A stretch of DNA of 64,000 nt, from positions 1 through 64,000 of the forward strand of contig JAITFN010000067.1 in the NCBI GenBank assembly GCA_031281345.1. The letters are read 5' to 3'. Source of the DNA: Candidatus Fibrimonadaceae bacterium (GTDB lineage: Bacteria; Fibrobacterota; Fibrobacteria; Fibrobacterales; Fibrobacteraceae). Positions within the stretch are counted from its first letter, which is position 1. Every line of letters begins with the position of its first letter. The notes beneath the pieces are model-generated. The model was not told where the DNA came from. It searched no databases and worked only from the letters and a program-made list of their open reading frames with translations. Made by a program: the position numbers and the translations under genes. Shown here piece after piece: positions 18,035 through 26,501 of this stretch.

Positions 18035-18702
18035 CGCCAGCACCCCGCCCATCCTCTATCCACAGGGGCGGAATTTTTGCTCTTTGCGGTTAGATTTTGA
18101 TAGTCCCAAAACAGAAGTTCGCCTTTTTTTCCGTCCCATATACTCCATTCGCTTTCCCAGTCAAAGGTTTTTCTGTCTTTTATGTTCACTTCAATATAAG
18201 AGGCAAAAGCCAAATAACGAACCTTGTATCGCGAACTCAAATTTTTCAAAAATATTTTTAATTCTTTGTTCTCGCTCAAGGGAATTTCCTTTAAACTTGC
18301 AAAGGCCTTCCAAAATTCTGTGGAATCTTTTTCTGGAACTCTGGAACTTGGAAAGAGCAAAACTCGTTCATTATTTGGAAACCAAGTTCTAAGAATTGAA
18401 TCCTCTCTTGCAGCAAAATCAAATTCAACCGCGCTTTCGCTAAAGCTGTGGCAATAATCGCATTTTTCCGGCGAACGAGCAATAACATTGAGTGCTGGCA
18501 AAACACCTATCAACTCGCCAGAATCAAGCATTAAAATTTCATATTTTTTTTCTTTGTAAGATTTATTTATTTTCACTTCAAAATTAGGATCTTCACCGCT
18601 GCGGCAATTATCGCAAGGAGGAGTTTCCCTGCCAGCGGGGGAGTTCTTAACAGCGCAAGCTGAGAGTAGCGAACTAATTAATATTAATACTACCAATCGC
18701 AT
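18031..18702 (-). CDS. Lipoprotein of unknown function
   Basis: 223 residues with lipobox LSAC. Two CxxC pairs follow: CDNC near residue 32 and CDYCHS near residue 83. The second is CxxCH, a possible haem c site, but a single site in this context is weak evidence. The C-terminal part (ASYIEVNIKDRKTFDWESEW then IWDGKKGELLFWDY) resembles lipoproteins with a conserved beta-sandwich. It overlaps the upstream lipoprotein by 29 nt and proB by 4 nt, so it sits in a tightly packed minus-strand operon. Confidence 0.65.
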   Translation of the reverse strand: MRLVVLILISSLLSACAVKNSPAGRETPPCDNCRSGEDPNFEVKINKSYKEKKYEILMLDSGELIGVLPALNVIARSPEKCDYCHSFSESAVEFDFAAREDSILRTWFPNNERVLLFPSSRVPEKDSTEFWKAFASLKEIPLSENKELKIFLKNLSSRYKVRYLAFASYIEVNIKDRKTFDWESEWSIWDGKKGELLFWDYQNLTAKSKNSAPVDRGWAGCWR

Positions 18703-19129
18703 CTAAAATATCTTTTTTGCGGTTTTCAAATTTTGAGCTTTCGCCTGTGGCTTCAACAACGAACATCTTTTCTTTTGACTGCACCGCCGCAACTAGATAT
18801 AAATCGTGACCTGTGCTGTTTACAAAGGAAAATATATAGCCTATTGCAACTTTGCCATCTATGCTTATATTCAAAGAATCTTCTTGCTTGTAGTTTGAGT
18901 TTTTCATTTTCAGCAAAAATGCCTCTTTCCAAAAATCCATTGAGGCTTCTGATTTTTGCTCATAGGCAGAAACCCTGTACAGAACACCGTCTGAACTTAT
19001 AGCTTTGAATTTATCGCTTTCGCTTTCGTAAGCTGCAAAGTTTCTCGGTTCGCTTGCTTTAAAAGAAGCACAAGAAATTGTCTGAACCACGATAGTCAGG
19101 ATGAATAGGATTTTCAAGATTTTAAACAT
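18674..19129 (-). CDS. Small lipoprotein whose signal peptide is encoded by a dispersed repeat
   Basis: 151 residues with lipobox TISC. The mature part (FKAISSDGVLYRVSAYEQKS onward) forms a compact alpha/beta domain resembling small stress-response lipoproteins, with no firm assignment. The DNA for the leader (MFKILKILFILTIVVQT) reads as a copy of dispersed repeat D, so the signal peptide seems to derive from a repeat element. It lies 1 nt after the DUF4349-like gene and overlaps the next lipoprotein. Confidence 0.65.
   Translation of the reverse strand: MFKILKILFILTIVVQTISCASFKASEPRNFAAYESESDKFKAISSDGVLYRVSAYEQKSEASMDFWKEAFLLKMKNSNYKQEDSLNISIDGKVAIGYIFSFVNSTGHDLYLVAAVQSKEKMFVVEATGESSKFENRKKDILDAIGSININ
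19078..19129. repeat. Dispersed repeat family D inside a signal-peptide sequence
   Basis: On the plus strand it reads TTGTCTGAACCACGATAGTC and continues with GGATT/GATTTT periods up to the start codon of the minus-strand lipoprotein. This matches the D pattern seen at 67, 7183 and 24459. The overlap with coding sequence is unusual. Confidence 0.5.
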
Positions 19130-19130
19130 G

Positions 19131-19706
19131 TTAAAAATCCCTCCGCAATGAGTTTAAGTTTGTTGAATTTATCCACACAAATGGCGAATTTATTTCTTTT
19201 ACGGGGCGAATAGTTGGCACAAGAGGTCTTGCGTAAATTGCGACTGAGGCGAGGGCTGCTCTTCTTTCTATTGCTTGCAGCATCCCTTGCAAACGCTCTA
19301 TTTGCGCATTCAAGCTAACCATCTCGCGTTCAACGGATTGCAATTCGGCAAAGGGAGCGTTTTTTACCAAGTCCATATATGTTGCCAAAAGTTTTTTTCT
19401 GGATTGTATTTGCGAACTCAGTTTTTCCTTCTCTGTGCTTTTATCTGTGCTTTCAAAGCCTTTTTGCTCAATGGTTGCAAGGCTACCTATCAACGATTGA
19501 ATTTCTTGCAGAGCCTCAGTAGGAAGCCTTAGAAAAACAGAATACCCCGTGAAACTCGTGAAATAACCACCTTTGGATTCTGCCATATCTATTATTTTTT
19601 GAAAAGCACTATCTGTATTTGCGGTTTTAATGTGAAATTCAAAACGCTGCTCAACTTGTGCAAAAGCCTGAACTGCGATTAGCAAAACTATTAGCCACAC
19701 TCTCAT
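19131..19706 (-). CDS. Exported DUF4349-like protein
   Basis: 191 residues with a signal peptide ending QAFA-Q. The body (EFHIKTANTDSAFQKIIDMAESKGGYFTS) and a coiled-coil centre (STEKEKLSSQIQSRKKLLATYMDL) match the layout of DUF4349 proteins. It is much shorter than the upstream homologue and lacks its C-terminal membrane segment. It overlaps the upstream gene by 4 nt. The pair probably acts together at the cell envelope. Confidence 0.68.
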   Translation of the reverse strand: MRVWLIVLLIAVQAFAQVEQRFEFHIKTANTDSAFQKIIDMAESKGGYFTSFTGYSVFLRLPTEALQEIQSLIGSLATIEQKGFESTDKSTEKEKLSSQIQSRKKLLATYMDLVKNAPFAELQSVEREMVSLNAQIERLQGMLQAIERRAALASVAIYARPLVPTIRPVKEINSPFVWINSTNLNSLRRDF

Positions 19707-20965
19707 TTTACCCTCCTCAAAACTTCCAACACAGCTTCGGAGTTCTTTTTTTCTGCTTCTATATCTGGAAAATAAGCCACAGCTATTCTCAAAGTTTTTT
19801 CATCGGATTTTTTTAACAGGGCAATGTAGTGAACTTCGGCTGTGATGGAATTTAGAAGGCGAACTAGAGAAAAATTTTCTTCGGTTTTTAGTTCTGCTGA
19901 ATACTTGTCTTTAAAGAATTCAAGCATTGCCTCTGCCCAAAAACTGGTGGTGCCTTTAGGTTCATTTTTCCTTTCAAAAGCGGAGAATTTTGCATTAAGT
20001 GCAGAAGCTGTGCTCCACATTTTGTTGGAATCTTCTATTTCTATGAAATCTTTTGGAACTGAAAGTTTGAGTGGTTTTTCCTTATTTGAAAGTGTATTTT
20101 TATTGGGCAAATTTGAAAACCATCCAAAGGCTCCTATGTTTGCTCTATATGGAATTGCTATGGGTATATTGCTCACCCAAAGGTTTATGGTGGAGAATGC
20201 GGCTTGGCGTAGCAATTCTTTTTCTTCCAGTTTTCTCTGCTCAATTTGCTCGCTCACTCTTTGTATTTCTTTTAAGAGGGCAATTTTTTCTTTCTCGGTT
20301 TTTGCGGCGGCTAAAAGATGTTGCAGCCTTGCCAAAGTACTTTCTGCTATTTTAAGGCGGGCGGCATTGTCTGCGTAAGCTTCTGTGATGTCGCTTGCGG
20401 ATATGTTTTTGCTTGTGACGCGCCCAAGTTTTAAAATTTGATTGAAAAAGTTTTTGAACTCCGCCACTGGAATTTGCAGGGAAATAAAGCCATTTCTGCG
20501 ATTGCTAATGGAACCGCCCTTTGCCTTTGTCCAAGCTGCAACCGTATCTATAAGCACCTCCGGCTCTGCGCTTTGCATGGTGATGCTACCGGTGTAATTA
20601 ATCATTCTAGCTTGGTAGCTTGTAGATGATGCACCTGCTTCTGCCATATCGCCGTCAGCACCAGTACCATAATCTGCCATCATCTGCCTGCCTAAAATAT
20701 CACCACTCTCTGCGTAGCCATCGTTAAAACCACCCGTTGCGGAGCCTCCTATACCCATACCCTTGTCCATCATAACCGAGGCAGCTCTGGGGCTACCACC
20801 CACTCCATATCCCTTTCTGGCTGGTGCAGGGGAATAGCCTGCCTCTGCCACCATCTCTCCATCTTCATAAGCTCCTGAGTTTTCATAAGATACTGAGTCG
20901 TAATGTCTAGGGGCCGCGCACGAAATGAGCAGAAAAACACTTGATAGTAAAAGTAAGTAGGGCAC
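19703..20965 (-). CDS. DUF4349 lipoprotein
   Basis: About 420 residues. The lipobox LISC is followed by a long Gly/Ala/Glu-rich disordered region (about 20-120). A DUF4349 core comes next (MINYTGSITMQSAEPEVLID, then KAKGGSISNRRNGFISLQIP) with a coiled coil (AAAKTEKEKIALLKEIQRVS). The ORF track starts at GTG20989, but an ACTATATT box (20972-20979) lies within that extension and 6 nt before GTG20965, so I place the start at 20965, leaderless. It heads a minus-strand operon ending with proB. Confidence 0.72.
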   Translation of the reverse strand: MPYLLLLSSVFLLISCAAPRHYDSVSYENSGAYEDGEMVAEAGYSPAPARKGYGVGGSPRAASVMMDKGMGIGGSATGGFNDGYAESGDILGRQMMADYGTGADGDMAEAGASSTSYQARMINYTGSITMQSAEPEVLIDTVAAWTKAKGGSISNRRNGFISLQIPVAEFKNFFNQILKLGRVTSKNISASDITEAYADNAARLKIAESTLARLQHLLAAAKTEKEKIALLKEIQRVSEQIEQRKLEEKELLRQAAFSTINLWVSNIPIAIPYRANIGAFGWFSNLPNKNTLSNKEKPLKLSVPKDFIEIEDSNKMWSTASALNAKFSAFERKNEPKGTTSFWAEAMLEFFKDKYSAELKTEENFSLVRLLNSITAEVHYIALLKKSDEKTLRIAVAYFPDIEAEKKNSEAVLEVLRRVK

Positions 20966-20996
20966 GAGTAAAATATAGTAATTTTCCACTAAAGAA

Positions 20997-21007
20997 TTTT
21001 CTACATT
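20997..21007 (+). promoter_or_regulatory. Predicted promoter box for the FlgM-like gene
   Basis: TTTTCTACATT is followed by a 30-nt leader containing GAGAGG before ATG21038. The ORF-track start at 21008 directly abuts the box, too close for a transcript start. Confidence 0.5.
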
Positions 21008-21037
21008 ATGCCGATATATAAGACTGAGAGGTTACGA

Positions 21038-21343
21038 ATGCAAATTTCCAACACAGGTGTCCAAAGCAATGCTGCCGAGTGGCTCAGAAAAGCCGCCGCA
21101 GAGGAAAGTATTCGTGAAAAAAAAGAAAAAGCTACCAAGAAAGACAAAGCTGCAACCGCCTATGATGTATCAATATCCCCAAATGCTGGAAATTCCTCAG
21201 AAGCCTTGGTGAAAGCTAGAGCAAATGCCTTGCCCGAGGTGAGGGAAGAACGCATAGCTCCGGTTAAAGAACGCCTTCAAAATGGTTATTACAATACTCC
21301 AGAATTCAGTAAAGAACTCGCAGAACGTTTAACTGAGGGCTAG
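21038..21343 (+). CDS. Small FlgM-like protein
   Basis: 101 residues, charged and helical. The C-terminal part (RIAPVKERLQNGYYNTPEFSKELAERL) resembles the sigma-binding helices of FlgM anti-sigma-28 factors (R-x-x-x-L-x-G-x-Y). The N-terminus is Lys/Glu-rich and probably disordered. ATG21038 has GAGAGG at a good distance. No flagellar genes occur in the window, so the role could be as an anti-sigma or other regulatory peptide in a non-flagellar setting. The family match is tentative. Confidence 0.6.
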   Translation: MQISNTGVQSNAAEWLRKAAAEESIREKKEKATKKDKAATAYDVSISPNAGNSSEALVKARANALPEVREERIAPVKERLQNGYYNTPEFSKELAERLTEG

Positions 21344-21359
21344 GCCCCCTGATTCTCCA

Positions 21360-22022
21360 ATGTCTAAGCTGCTCTTTTTCGCTTGTCTTTTAGCTTGGGC
21401 ACTTGGCTTGGTTAGGGCAGAGGATGCCTGGTTTTCTGCAAAACTCCCGATAAATGGCACTTTTTACCCCGTAACAGCCCGAATTCACACCCAAAAAACA
21501 GGGGATACCATAGAATTTTCGTCTGAATTGCAGTATAGGGCGGTAGATACGGCTTTTTCAATGCACACAACGGGGCTTTATAGTATATCCAAAGAAAGCC
21601 CAATTTGGCAGAATTCCATTAGAGATGGCTTGTATTCCGTTGAGTGGAGTTTTAGGGATTATTCGGAGAGACCAGCGGCCATTTATTGGCGCTATCCGCA
21701 GAGCAATGGCACAATTACCTTTGAAAACGAGGCCATTCCAGAGGAATTTCTCTATTTTTTAACAGAAAAGATAGACGAAAAAAACAAGAACAAGGACCTC
21801 AAAGTACTCTCGCCTGTTTGGGAAATTCCATTTGAGCCTAATGCTTGGACTGCAACTGCCAAATACACAGGGCAAAAACTGCGTATTGATGGCGTGGACT
21901 GCTATATGGTTCTCTACACAAGGAGCGATGGTGCAAAAGCGGAATATTATATCACAACAAAAGGCAAGCAGGTGTGGCGTTTTCAAACTTTTAGAGGCGT
22001 GTGGTTCTATAGGGTGCAATGA
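21360..22022 (+). CDS. Exported DUF3108-like protein
   Basis: 220 residues with signal peptide MSKLLFFACLLAWALGLVRA. The rest is beta-rich (AVDTAFSMHTTGLYSISKES, then WTATAKYTGQKLRIDGVDCY and YYITTKGKQVWRFQ), similar to periplasmic DUF3108 proteins that have a lipocalin-like fold. It lies 16 nt after the FlgM-like gene. Function unknown. Confidence 0.65.
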   Translation: MSKLLFFACLLAWALGLVRAEDAWFSAKLPINGTFYPVTARIHTQKTGDTIEFSSELQYRAVDTAFSMHTTGLYSISKESPIWQNSIRDGLYSVEWSFRDYSERPAAIYWRYPQSNGTITFENEAIPEEFLYFLTEKIDEKNKNKDLKVLSPVWEIPFEPNAWTATAKYTGQKLRIDGVDCYMVLYTRSDGAKAEYYITTKGKQVWRFQTFRGVWFYRVQ

Positions 22023-22040
22023 ATTTCTAGATTTACCCCC

Positions 22041-22325
22041 ATGGATACGGAAAACACAGAACCTACAGTAGAGCAGGTGGACGAGGCTGGTGAGATAATT
22101 GTAAAAGAACTCGCCAAGGAATATCTCACAAAAGGCGCATGGGCTACCATAGCTTTTCTTTACCAAGAAAAAGATAAAACTGGAAATTTTGGAGAACCCA
22201 AAGTTTCTCTGAGGCGCTTTCAAAAAATCAGCGGCGTTTACAAACAGCGTAGCAAGTTCAATGTGAGTAGTAAAGCGCAAGCCGAGCAGATTATTGAGGT
22301 GCTCAAGAAATGGTATGAGATTTGA
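22041..22325 (+). CDS. Conserved small cytoplasmic protein
   Basis: 94 residues, no signal peptide. The core AFLYQEKDKTGNFGEPKVSL then RRFQKISGVYKQRSKFNVSS looks like a small beta-sheet plus helix domain reminiscent of PC4-like nucleic-acid-binding proteins; this is by eye only. The stop overlaps the ybeY TTG start by 3 nt, so translation is coupled. Confidence 0.65.
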   Translation: MDTENTEPTVEQVDEAGEIIVKELAKEYLTKGAWATIAFLYQEKDKTGNFGEPKVSLRRFQKISGVYKQRSKFNVSSKAQAEQIIEVLKKWYEI

Positions 22326-22714
22326 GGTTTTTTTCAACCATCCCTAAAAAAAAATTTCCCTGGCAGTCGCGCTTAGAGCCTCTGGCTAAGGCTTTGTTAA
22401 AAAAAGAAAAAAAGAACGACTTTGTAAACATTGTCCTTTGTGATGATACCATGCAAAGAACGCTGAACCGCGATTACCGCAAACTTGACAAAGTAACCGA
22501 TGTTCTCTCTTTTGTTTGGAACGATTCGAATTTTTTGGGCGAAATTTATATAGCCGAGGGTCAGGTTAAAAGGCAAGCCCCTCTCTATGGCAATTCCTAT
22601 TACAAAGAATTAAAGCGAGTTCTTGTGCACGGGCTTTTGCACTTATGCGGCTACGACCACCACAGCAAGGCAGAGCGCAAAATTATGAGGGAAAAAGAGA
22701 ATTTTTATTTTTAA
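22322..22714 (+). CDS. ybeY: rRNA maturation endoribonuclease YbeY
   Basis: 130 residues with the zinc-binding signature HGLLHLCGYDHHSKAE and the upstream LNRDYRKLDKVTDVLSFVW segment. It acts in 16S rRNA 3' end maturation and ribosome quality control. Start is TTG22322, overlapping the preceding gene stop. The protein is slightly short at its N-terminus compared with other family members. Confidence 0.92.
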   Translation: MRFFSTIPKKKFPWQSRLEPLAKALLKKEKKNDFVNIVLCDDTMQRTLNRDYRKLDKVTDVLSFVWNDSNFLGEIYIAEGQVKRQAPLYGNSYYKELKRVLVHGLLHLCGYDHHSKAERKIMREKENFYF

Positions 22715-22731
22715 TTTTATATATTTAGAAT

Positions 22732-23097
22732 ATGTCCGTAGAAACCATTGCAGAAACGCTTTTAGAAAAGCTGAAAAGTATAGCGCAAACCGAAACAGTT
22801 ATTGGCGAACCAATACACTCCGGGGAATCAACGGTTATTCCCGTTAGCCGCGTGTCTGTTGGCATGGGCATGGGTGGGCATTCGGGCAAAAGCGATTTGG
22901 CTTCTAGCGGCGGTGGGCTTCGTATAGACCCTGTGGCTTTTTTGGTGTTAAAAGGCGATGATGTTAAGGTTTTGCCCATAGACAAGGGGCAATCCACGCT
23001 TTCAAAAATAGCAGACCTAACACCGGATGTGGTTGCATTCCTATTAAAAAACGTTTCAAAGAAAACTGAAAACTCCGAAAAGGAATCTGCAAAATGA
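22732..23097 (+). CDS. GerW/YtfJ-family protein
   Basis: 121 residues matching the GerW (YtfJ) family: IGEPIHSGESTVIPVSRVSV, GMGMGGHSGKSD and GGGLRIDPVAFLVLKGDDVK. In Bacillus the family is a spore protein, but it is widespread in non-sporulating Gram-negatives, where its role is unknown. TATATT ends 6 nt before ATG22732 with no SD, so the transcript may be leaderless. Overlaps the PspC-like gene by 4 nt. Confidence 0.85.
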   Translation: MSVETIAETLLEKLKSIAQTETVIGEPIHSGESTVIPVSRVSVGMGMGGHSGKSDLASSGGGLRIDPVAFLVLKGDDVKVLPIDKGQSTLSKIADLTPDVVAFLLKNVSKKTENSEKESAK

Positions 23098-23276
23098 AAC
23101 CTCTAAGACTTTCAAAAACCAATAGAAAAATTGCTGGAGTTTGCGGTGCATTTGCCGAGAGTTTTGACTTAGACGCAACACTCGTGCGCATAGCTTGGGT
23201 TTGTTGCGCAATTTTTGCAGGCACTGGATTTTTGGCGTATGTAATATGCTGGCTTGTTATTCCTAATGAGGAGTAA
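23094..23276 (+). CDS. PspC-domain membrane protein
   Basis: 60 residues forming essentially one PspC domain: KTNRKIAGVCGAFAESFDLD, then one membrane helix (IAWVCCAIFAGTGFLAYVICWLV) ending IPNEE. PspC domains take part in envelope-stress sensing. The start ATGA overlaps the GerW stop. The gene ends immediately before the convergent gene stop at 23277. Confidence 0.85.
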   Translation: MKPLRLSKTNRKIAGVCGAFAESFDLDATLVRIAWVCCAIFAGTGFLAYVICWLVIPNEE

Positions 23277-24416
23277 CTAATACGGCTCATTCACCACGCA
23301 CGGACCCGAAGCCAGCCTTTTCACATCGTTTAAAAGATCGGTTATGTTCATACTAGCAACCGCATTCAAGAGTTTCTTAGGGTCAACTGTGCCGCCTGCC
23401 ATAGCAGAGTTCAAGATGCCCTGCACAAAATTATCTACGCTTCCAATAATTTTATCTGTATTGGGAAAGCCATCTGGAATTTCATTCCTTACACCATCCA
23501 CAGCGCACTGTTGCATAAATGATTTAGGTTCTGGTTTTTTTCTACCTGGTATAAAAGACATTCCCATATTTTTCGCAAGATCTGTGGCACAACCTTTCAA
23601 CTGAGTGGGGAAACCTTCCTTCAAATTTATAAGAACTTCGTTGATGTTGTATGTTTTTGCACATTGTTTTTTGGCGGCCGCTTGTGCAGCCGCTACTCTA
23701 TCTATTGGCATATTATTGTGAGTAGGAGCTGGAGCTTGTGCTAGGGGAGTAGGCGAAACAGCTACGGGAGCACTGGCGACGGGCTGGGAAGCTTCGCCAA
23801 AAGAGCCAGAAGCGAGGAAAGCATACGGTGCATTAGAGTTTATCGCAGACTGTTTTGCAACTGGTGGTGATTTTGCAACTGGCGGTGAATTTACAATTGA
23901 CGGCGGTGGGAGAGCAGCAGGAGGAATTGCTACTGCCACAGGAGGAGAAGGAACAATGGCAACAGCGGTAGGCGGTAAAAGCTGCCGACTAAGCTCATTG
24001 GACACCGCTGTGAGGTCGTCTATTGATTTAAGCGAACGGTCTGTCAAACCAGTTTTAACAATTTGAGAACCTTCGATTTTTATCAAGCGGCCAGAAAATG
24101 AATAAGCACCAAATACCTCTACCATATTTACTACACAAACATAATCAGCGCCGTACCGCTTTGCTACTTGGATAATTGAGGCTAAGTCGTTCTTGCCGCT
24201 CTTAGCTAGTTCGTTATGAAAAGATTCGAGGTCACTTATTTCTGAATATATACCACTCCGTACCATTGTCACAAGCAATTTGTTGCTCAGAGATTTGTTT
24301 ATGCCAGCCTCATTTGCGCCAGATACATAAACGGCAAGTTTTTCGGATGCTTGCGCAAAGCTTAGAGAAAGCCCAAATACTATTGCAAATGCGATTTTAG
24401 ATAGCCGTGTTTTCAT
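23277..24416 (-). CDS. Exported protein with a CsgG/TolB-like N-terminal domain
   Basis: 379 residues. Signal peptide ends SFAQA. The N-terminal domain (about 25-150: KLAVYVSGANEAGINKSLSN, AKRYGADYVCVVNMVEV) has the alpha/beta layout of periplasmic proteins that sense or build envelope assemblies in Fibrobacterota. A long Pro/Ala/Val linker follows (about 155-250). The C-terminal about 120 residues contain four Cys (KKQCAKTYNINE, LKGCATDL, MQQCAVDG, SGPCVVNEPY), probably disulfide-linked. SD AAGGAGAAAAAC precedes ATG24416. Function unknown. Confidence 0.7.
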   Translation of the reverse strand: MKTRLSKIAFAIVFGLSLSFAQASEKLAVYVSGANEAGINKSLSNKLLVTMVRSGIYSEISDLESFHNELAKSGKNDLASIIQVAKRYGADYVCVVNMVEVFGAYSFSGRLIKIEGSQIVKTGLTDRSLKSIDDLTAVSNELSRQLLPPTAVAIVPSPPVAVAIPPAALPPPSIVNSPPVAKSPPVAKQSAINSNAPYAFLASGSFGEASQPVASAPVAVSPTPLAQAPAPTHNNMPIDRVAAAQAAAKKQCAKTYNINEVLINLKEGFPTQLKGCATDLAKNMGMSFIPGRKKPEPKSFMQQCAVDGVRNEIPDGFPNTDKIIGSVDNFVQGILNSAMAGGTVDPKKLLNAVASMNITDLLNDVKRLASGPCVVNEPY

Positions 24417-24458
24417 TGTTTTTCTCCTTAAATCATTTAGATATGAATGTAGAAAAAT

Positions 24459-24475
24459 TGTCTGAACCAGAATTC
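24459..24475 (+). repeat. Dispersed repeat family D, short copy 3
   Basis: TTGTCTGAACCAGAATTC matches the D core exactly. Its right end abuts the stop codon of the minus-strand gene at 24474. A TGTAGAAAA promoter-like box for the minus strand lies just to its left. Confidence 0.55.
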
Positions 24476-25025
24476 AATACGGATAAACCACCAACCCAAA
24501 ATTCATTTGTAGCCTTCTGCCAGAAATATCAATATCTTGTGAGTTATCGTAATGCTTGGGAATCCACCTGTGTTCAACTTCCATCACTATTGCGGCAAAG
24601 GGTGAAAGGGAAAATCTGTGCCCAATCCCAAGACCCCATTCGTTCCACGAAACATCGCTGTTTGGTGAATAAATTTTGCTTCTCACATACGAAGCAGTTA
24701 TGTACGGACGTTCCGGTCCTATTGCGGAAAAGCCTATTTGAGTGGAAAAATCAAATCTTTTTGTTTCGTTCATAGAACCTGTGGAGTCGGTTTGTTCCTT
24801 ACTGCCTGTGCTGGCTCCAATTCTTGCAAACCCAAGGCCATTTATCCAAACCCCTGCAAAGGGAGTGATTCTGAGTATTCCGGTGCCGTAGTTGTTATTT
24901 TCAAGCAACCCGGAACCGGTTTCTAAAACAGCTCCGAGCACAATAGGCAAATTTTGAGCATACCCGCAAATCGGGGCAGAGAGAAAAAAACCGAATAAAA
25001 TCGCACTACATAATGCATTTTTCAT
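24474..25025 (-). CDS. Predicted outer-membrane beta-barrel protein
   Basis: 183 residues: signal peptide ending CGYAQ, then alternating amphipathic strands (GILRITPFAGVWINGLGFAR, RPYITASYVRSKIYS, EWGLGIGHRFSLSP) ending in FGLVVYPY. This is the pattern of small outer-membrane beta-barrels. ATG25025 starts at the signal peptide, whereas the ORF-track start would overlap the neighbouring gene by about 150 nt. It begins 1 nt after the phosphoesterase stop on the same strand. Confidence 0.72.
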   Translation of the reverse strand: MKNALCSAILFGFFLSAPICGYAQNLPIVLGAVLETGSGLLENNNYGTGILRITPFAGVWINGLGFARIGASTGSKEQTDSTGSMNETKRFDFSTQIGFSAIGPERPYITASYVRSKIYSPNSDVSWNEWGLGIGHRFSLSPFAAIVMEVEHRWIPKHYDNSQDIDISGRRLQMNFGLVVYPY

Positions 25026-25026
25026 C

Positions 25027-26238
25027 TTATTTCTCAACCTCAAACTTATCAATTGGCACGTCTTTATCCACCTCGTAAACAGATACGGAAATGTTATTGC
25101 CATTAACTTCAAAAATTGTATATCCTGGTATTCTGTTTTGTTGAGCATACGTATTGGCTGGCAAAGGCTCGTTTGCTCCATAATATTTTATCCCGCTCGC
25201 AGTATTAAGAGTTATGTAATATATGCCACCCAAATTAATTCTGGCATATACGTGGTCGTGCCCGGCTAAAACAAAATCCACTTTGTATTTTTCCATGAGT
25301 TTCTCAAAACCTGCATCCATATAATATTGAATATCTTTCTCTGCGGAATGCCATGCAACGCTTCTGGTGGATTTGTGATGCTGAACTATAAGCCATTTAT
25401 ACTTCCCGCTGTACATAGCATCGGCAGCGGAAAGAGTTGCATCAAAGTATTCTATGTAAGGCTTTGCGTCTTCTGTGCTTTCAACATAGGCAGATGTGTT
25501 TAATGCAACAAATAGAATATTGTTGTATAGATAAAAGTAATTGCCATAGTTTTCTTCTGGAAAATTTTGCTCGTTTGGCAAATTGAAATGGTACTGGAAA
25601 ATTTGATGCCTATCGTGGTTGCCTACCGATGGAGCCATTGGTATGCTTTTGAGTTCGGAAGGTGCAAATAATTTTTCATATTCTTCTTCGTTAGAGCCAC
25701 TATCAACCTGATCACCTGTGCTTAAAATAAAATCTACATTTGCCGCAGTAATTCTCTCAACAGTGGTTTTCCAGCCAAGAGCCACGCTTTTGTCGGGACT
25801 GAACCAGTTGCTTTCGATGTCTTGTTCGCCTATTTTGATCTGCGGGTCGCCTATCGCTGCAAATTTGAATGTTTTTGTTTGCGGAGTTTTGTATTTGTAT
25901 TCTGCGCTCCAATTGATGCTGTCGTTAGATACACTATAAGCATATTCTGTATTCGGTTTTAAATTTTTTGCTGTTGCTTTGTGAAAATATTTACCTTCGG
26001 ATGCTGCCCCTGATGTTCCTTTTTCTGTTGAAACAATCGTGCCATTCTTAGTAATGCGCACAAAGGAGTTTCCGGCTCTGTCAGAATACCAGGCAAAATT
26101 GACTTCTGCAATGGTGGAACCTGGTGTAAGCCCAAGCATTTCTGGAACAAATTCAATTTCTTTGATAACTGGTTCTTTGTTATTATTAGAACACGTAGCA
26201 ATAAAGAAAGCGAGAAGCAAGAGGAGGTATTTATTCAT
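25027..26238 (-). CDS. Metallophosphoesterase lipoprotein (purple acid phosphatase-like)
   Basis: 403 residues with lipobox ATC. An N-terminal fibronectin-like domain (about 25-115) precedes a calcineurin-type phosphoesterase core with metal-binding motifs IGDPQI, STGDQVDSG, GNHD, VQHHKS and AGHDHVY. The layout matches purple acid phosphatase-like enzymes, predicted to be periplasmic or surface-anchored and to hydrolyse phosphomonoesters or diesters. ATG26238 is preceded by an SD-poor region. It is followed at once by the outer-membrane protein gene. Confidence 0.88.
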   Translation of the reverse strand: MNKYLLLLLAFFIATCSNNNKEPVIKEIEFVPEMLGLTPGSTIAEVNFAWYSDRAGNSFVRITKNGTIVSTEKGTSGAASEGKYFHKATAKNLKPNTEYAYSVSNDSINWSAEYKYKTPQTKTFKFAAIGDPQIKIGEQDIESNWFSPDKSVALGWKTTVERITAANVDFILSTGDQVDSGSNEEEYEKLFAPSELKSIPMAPSVGNHDRHQIFQYHFNLPNEQNFPEENYGNYFYLYNNILFVALNTSAYVESTEDAKPYIEYFDATLSAADAMYSGKYKWLIVQHHKSTRSVAWHSAEKDIQYYMDAGFEKLMEKYKVDFVLAGHDHVYARINLGGIYYITLNTASGIKYYGANEPLPANTYAQQNRIPGYTIFEVNGNNISVSVYEVDKDVPIDKFEVEK

Positions 26239-26325
26239 AATGATATAATATAATAAATGCTGATTACCAGAACAATAAAAAACGCCCATCTATAAAATCT
26301 CCACCAAGTGTCTGTTATCCTTATT

Positions 26326-26478
26326 TAACTCACAACCTCAATTTTATCCAATCAGCATTCCCCCCTTGAATGGAGATTTTTTAACAAAAATCACCATTTA
26401 TCCCCCCGTTTTTTCCGCTCGGAGAGCTAACGGGGGGAACGCCACAGTGAGATTCAGAATTAATCAGTGGCTACTATA
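26326..26478 (+). repeat. Dispersed repeat family E, copy 2
   Basis: It shares more than 140 nt with 34260-34421, including CAATTTTATCCAATCAGCAT, a CCCCCGTT/AACGGGGG hairpin and a GATTTTTTAACAAAAATC hairpin, and ends TAATCAGTGGCTACTATA. With the 11-nt promoter box that follows, it fills most of the 263-nt gap before the gene at 26502. No coding capacity; MITE-like. Confidence 0.82.
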
Positions 26479-26480
26479 TA

Positions 26481-26491
26481 AAATCTATATT
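26481..26491 (+). promoter_or_regulatory. Predicted promoter box for the 26502 gene
   Basis: AAATCTATATT ends 10 nt before ATG26502 and directly follows repeat E. A GTGAGA stretch between them is only a weak SD. Confidence 0.45.
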
Positions 26492-26501
26492 ACCGTGAGA
26501 T

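Noticed and set aside
18031-18702. Cytochrome c lipoprotein because of CDYCHS
   Set aside because: A single CxxCH with no axial-ligand region or cytochrome fold pattern is not enough.
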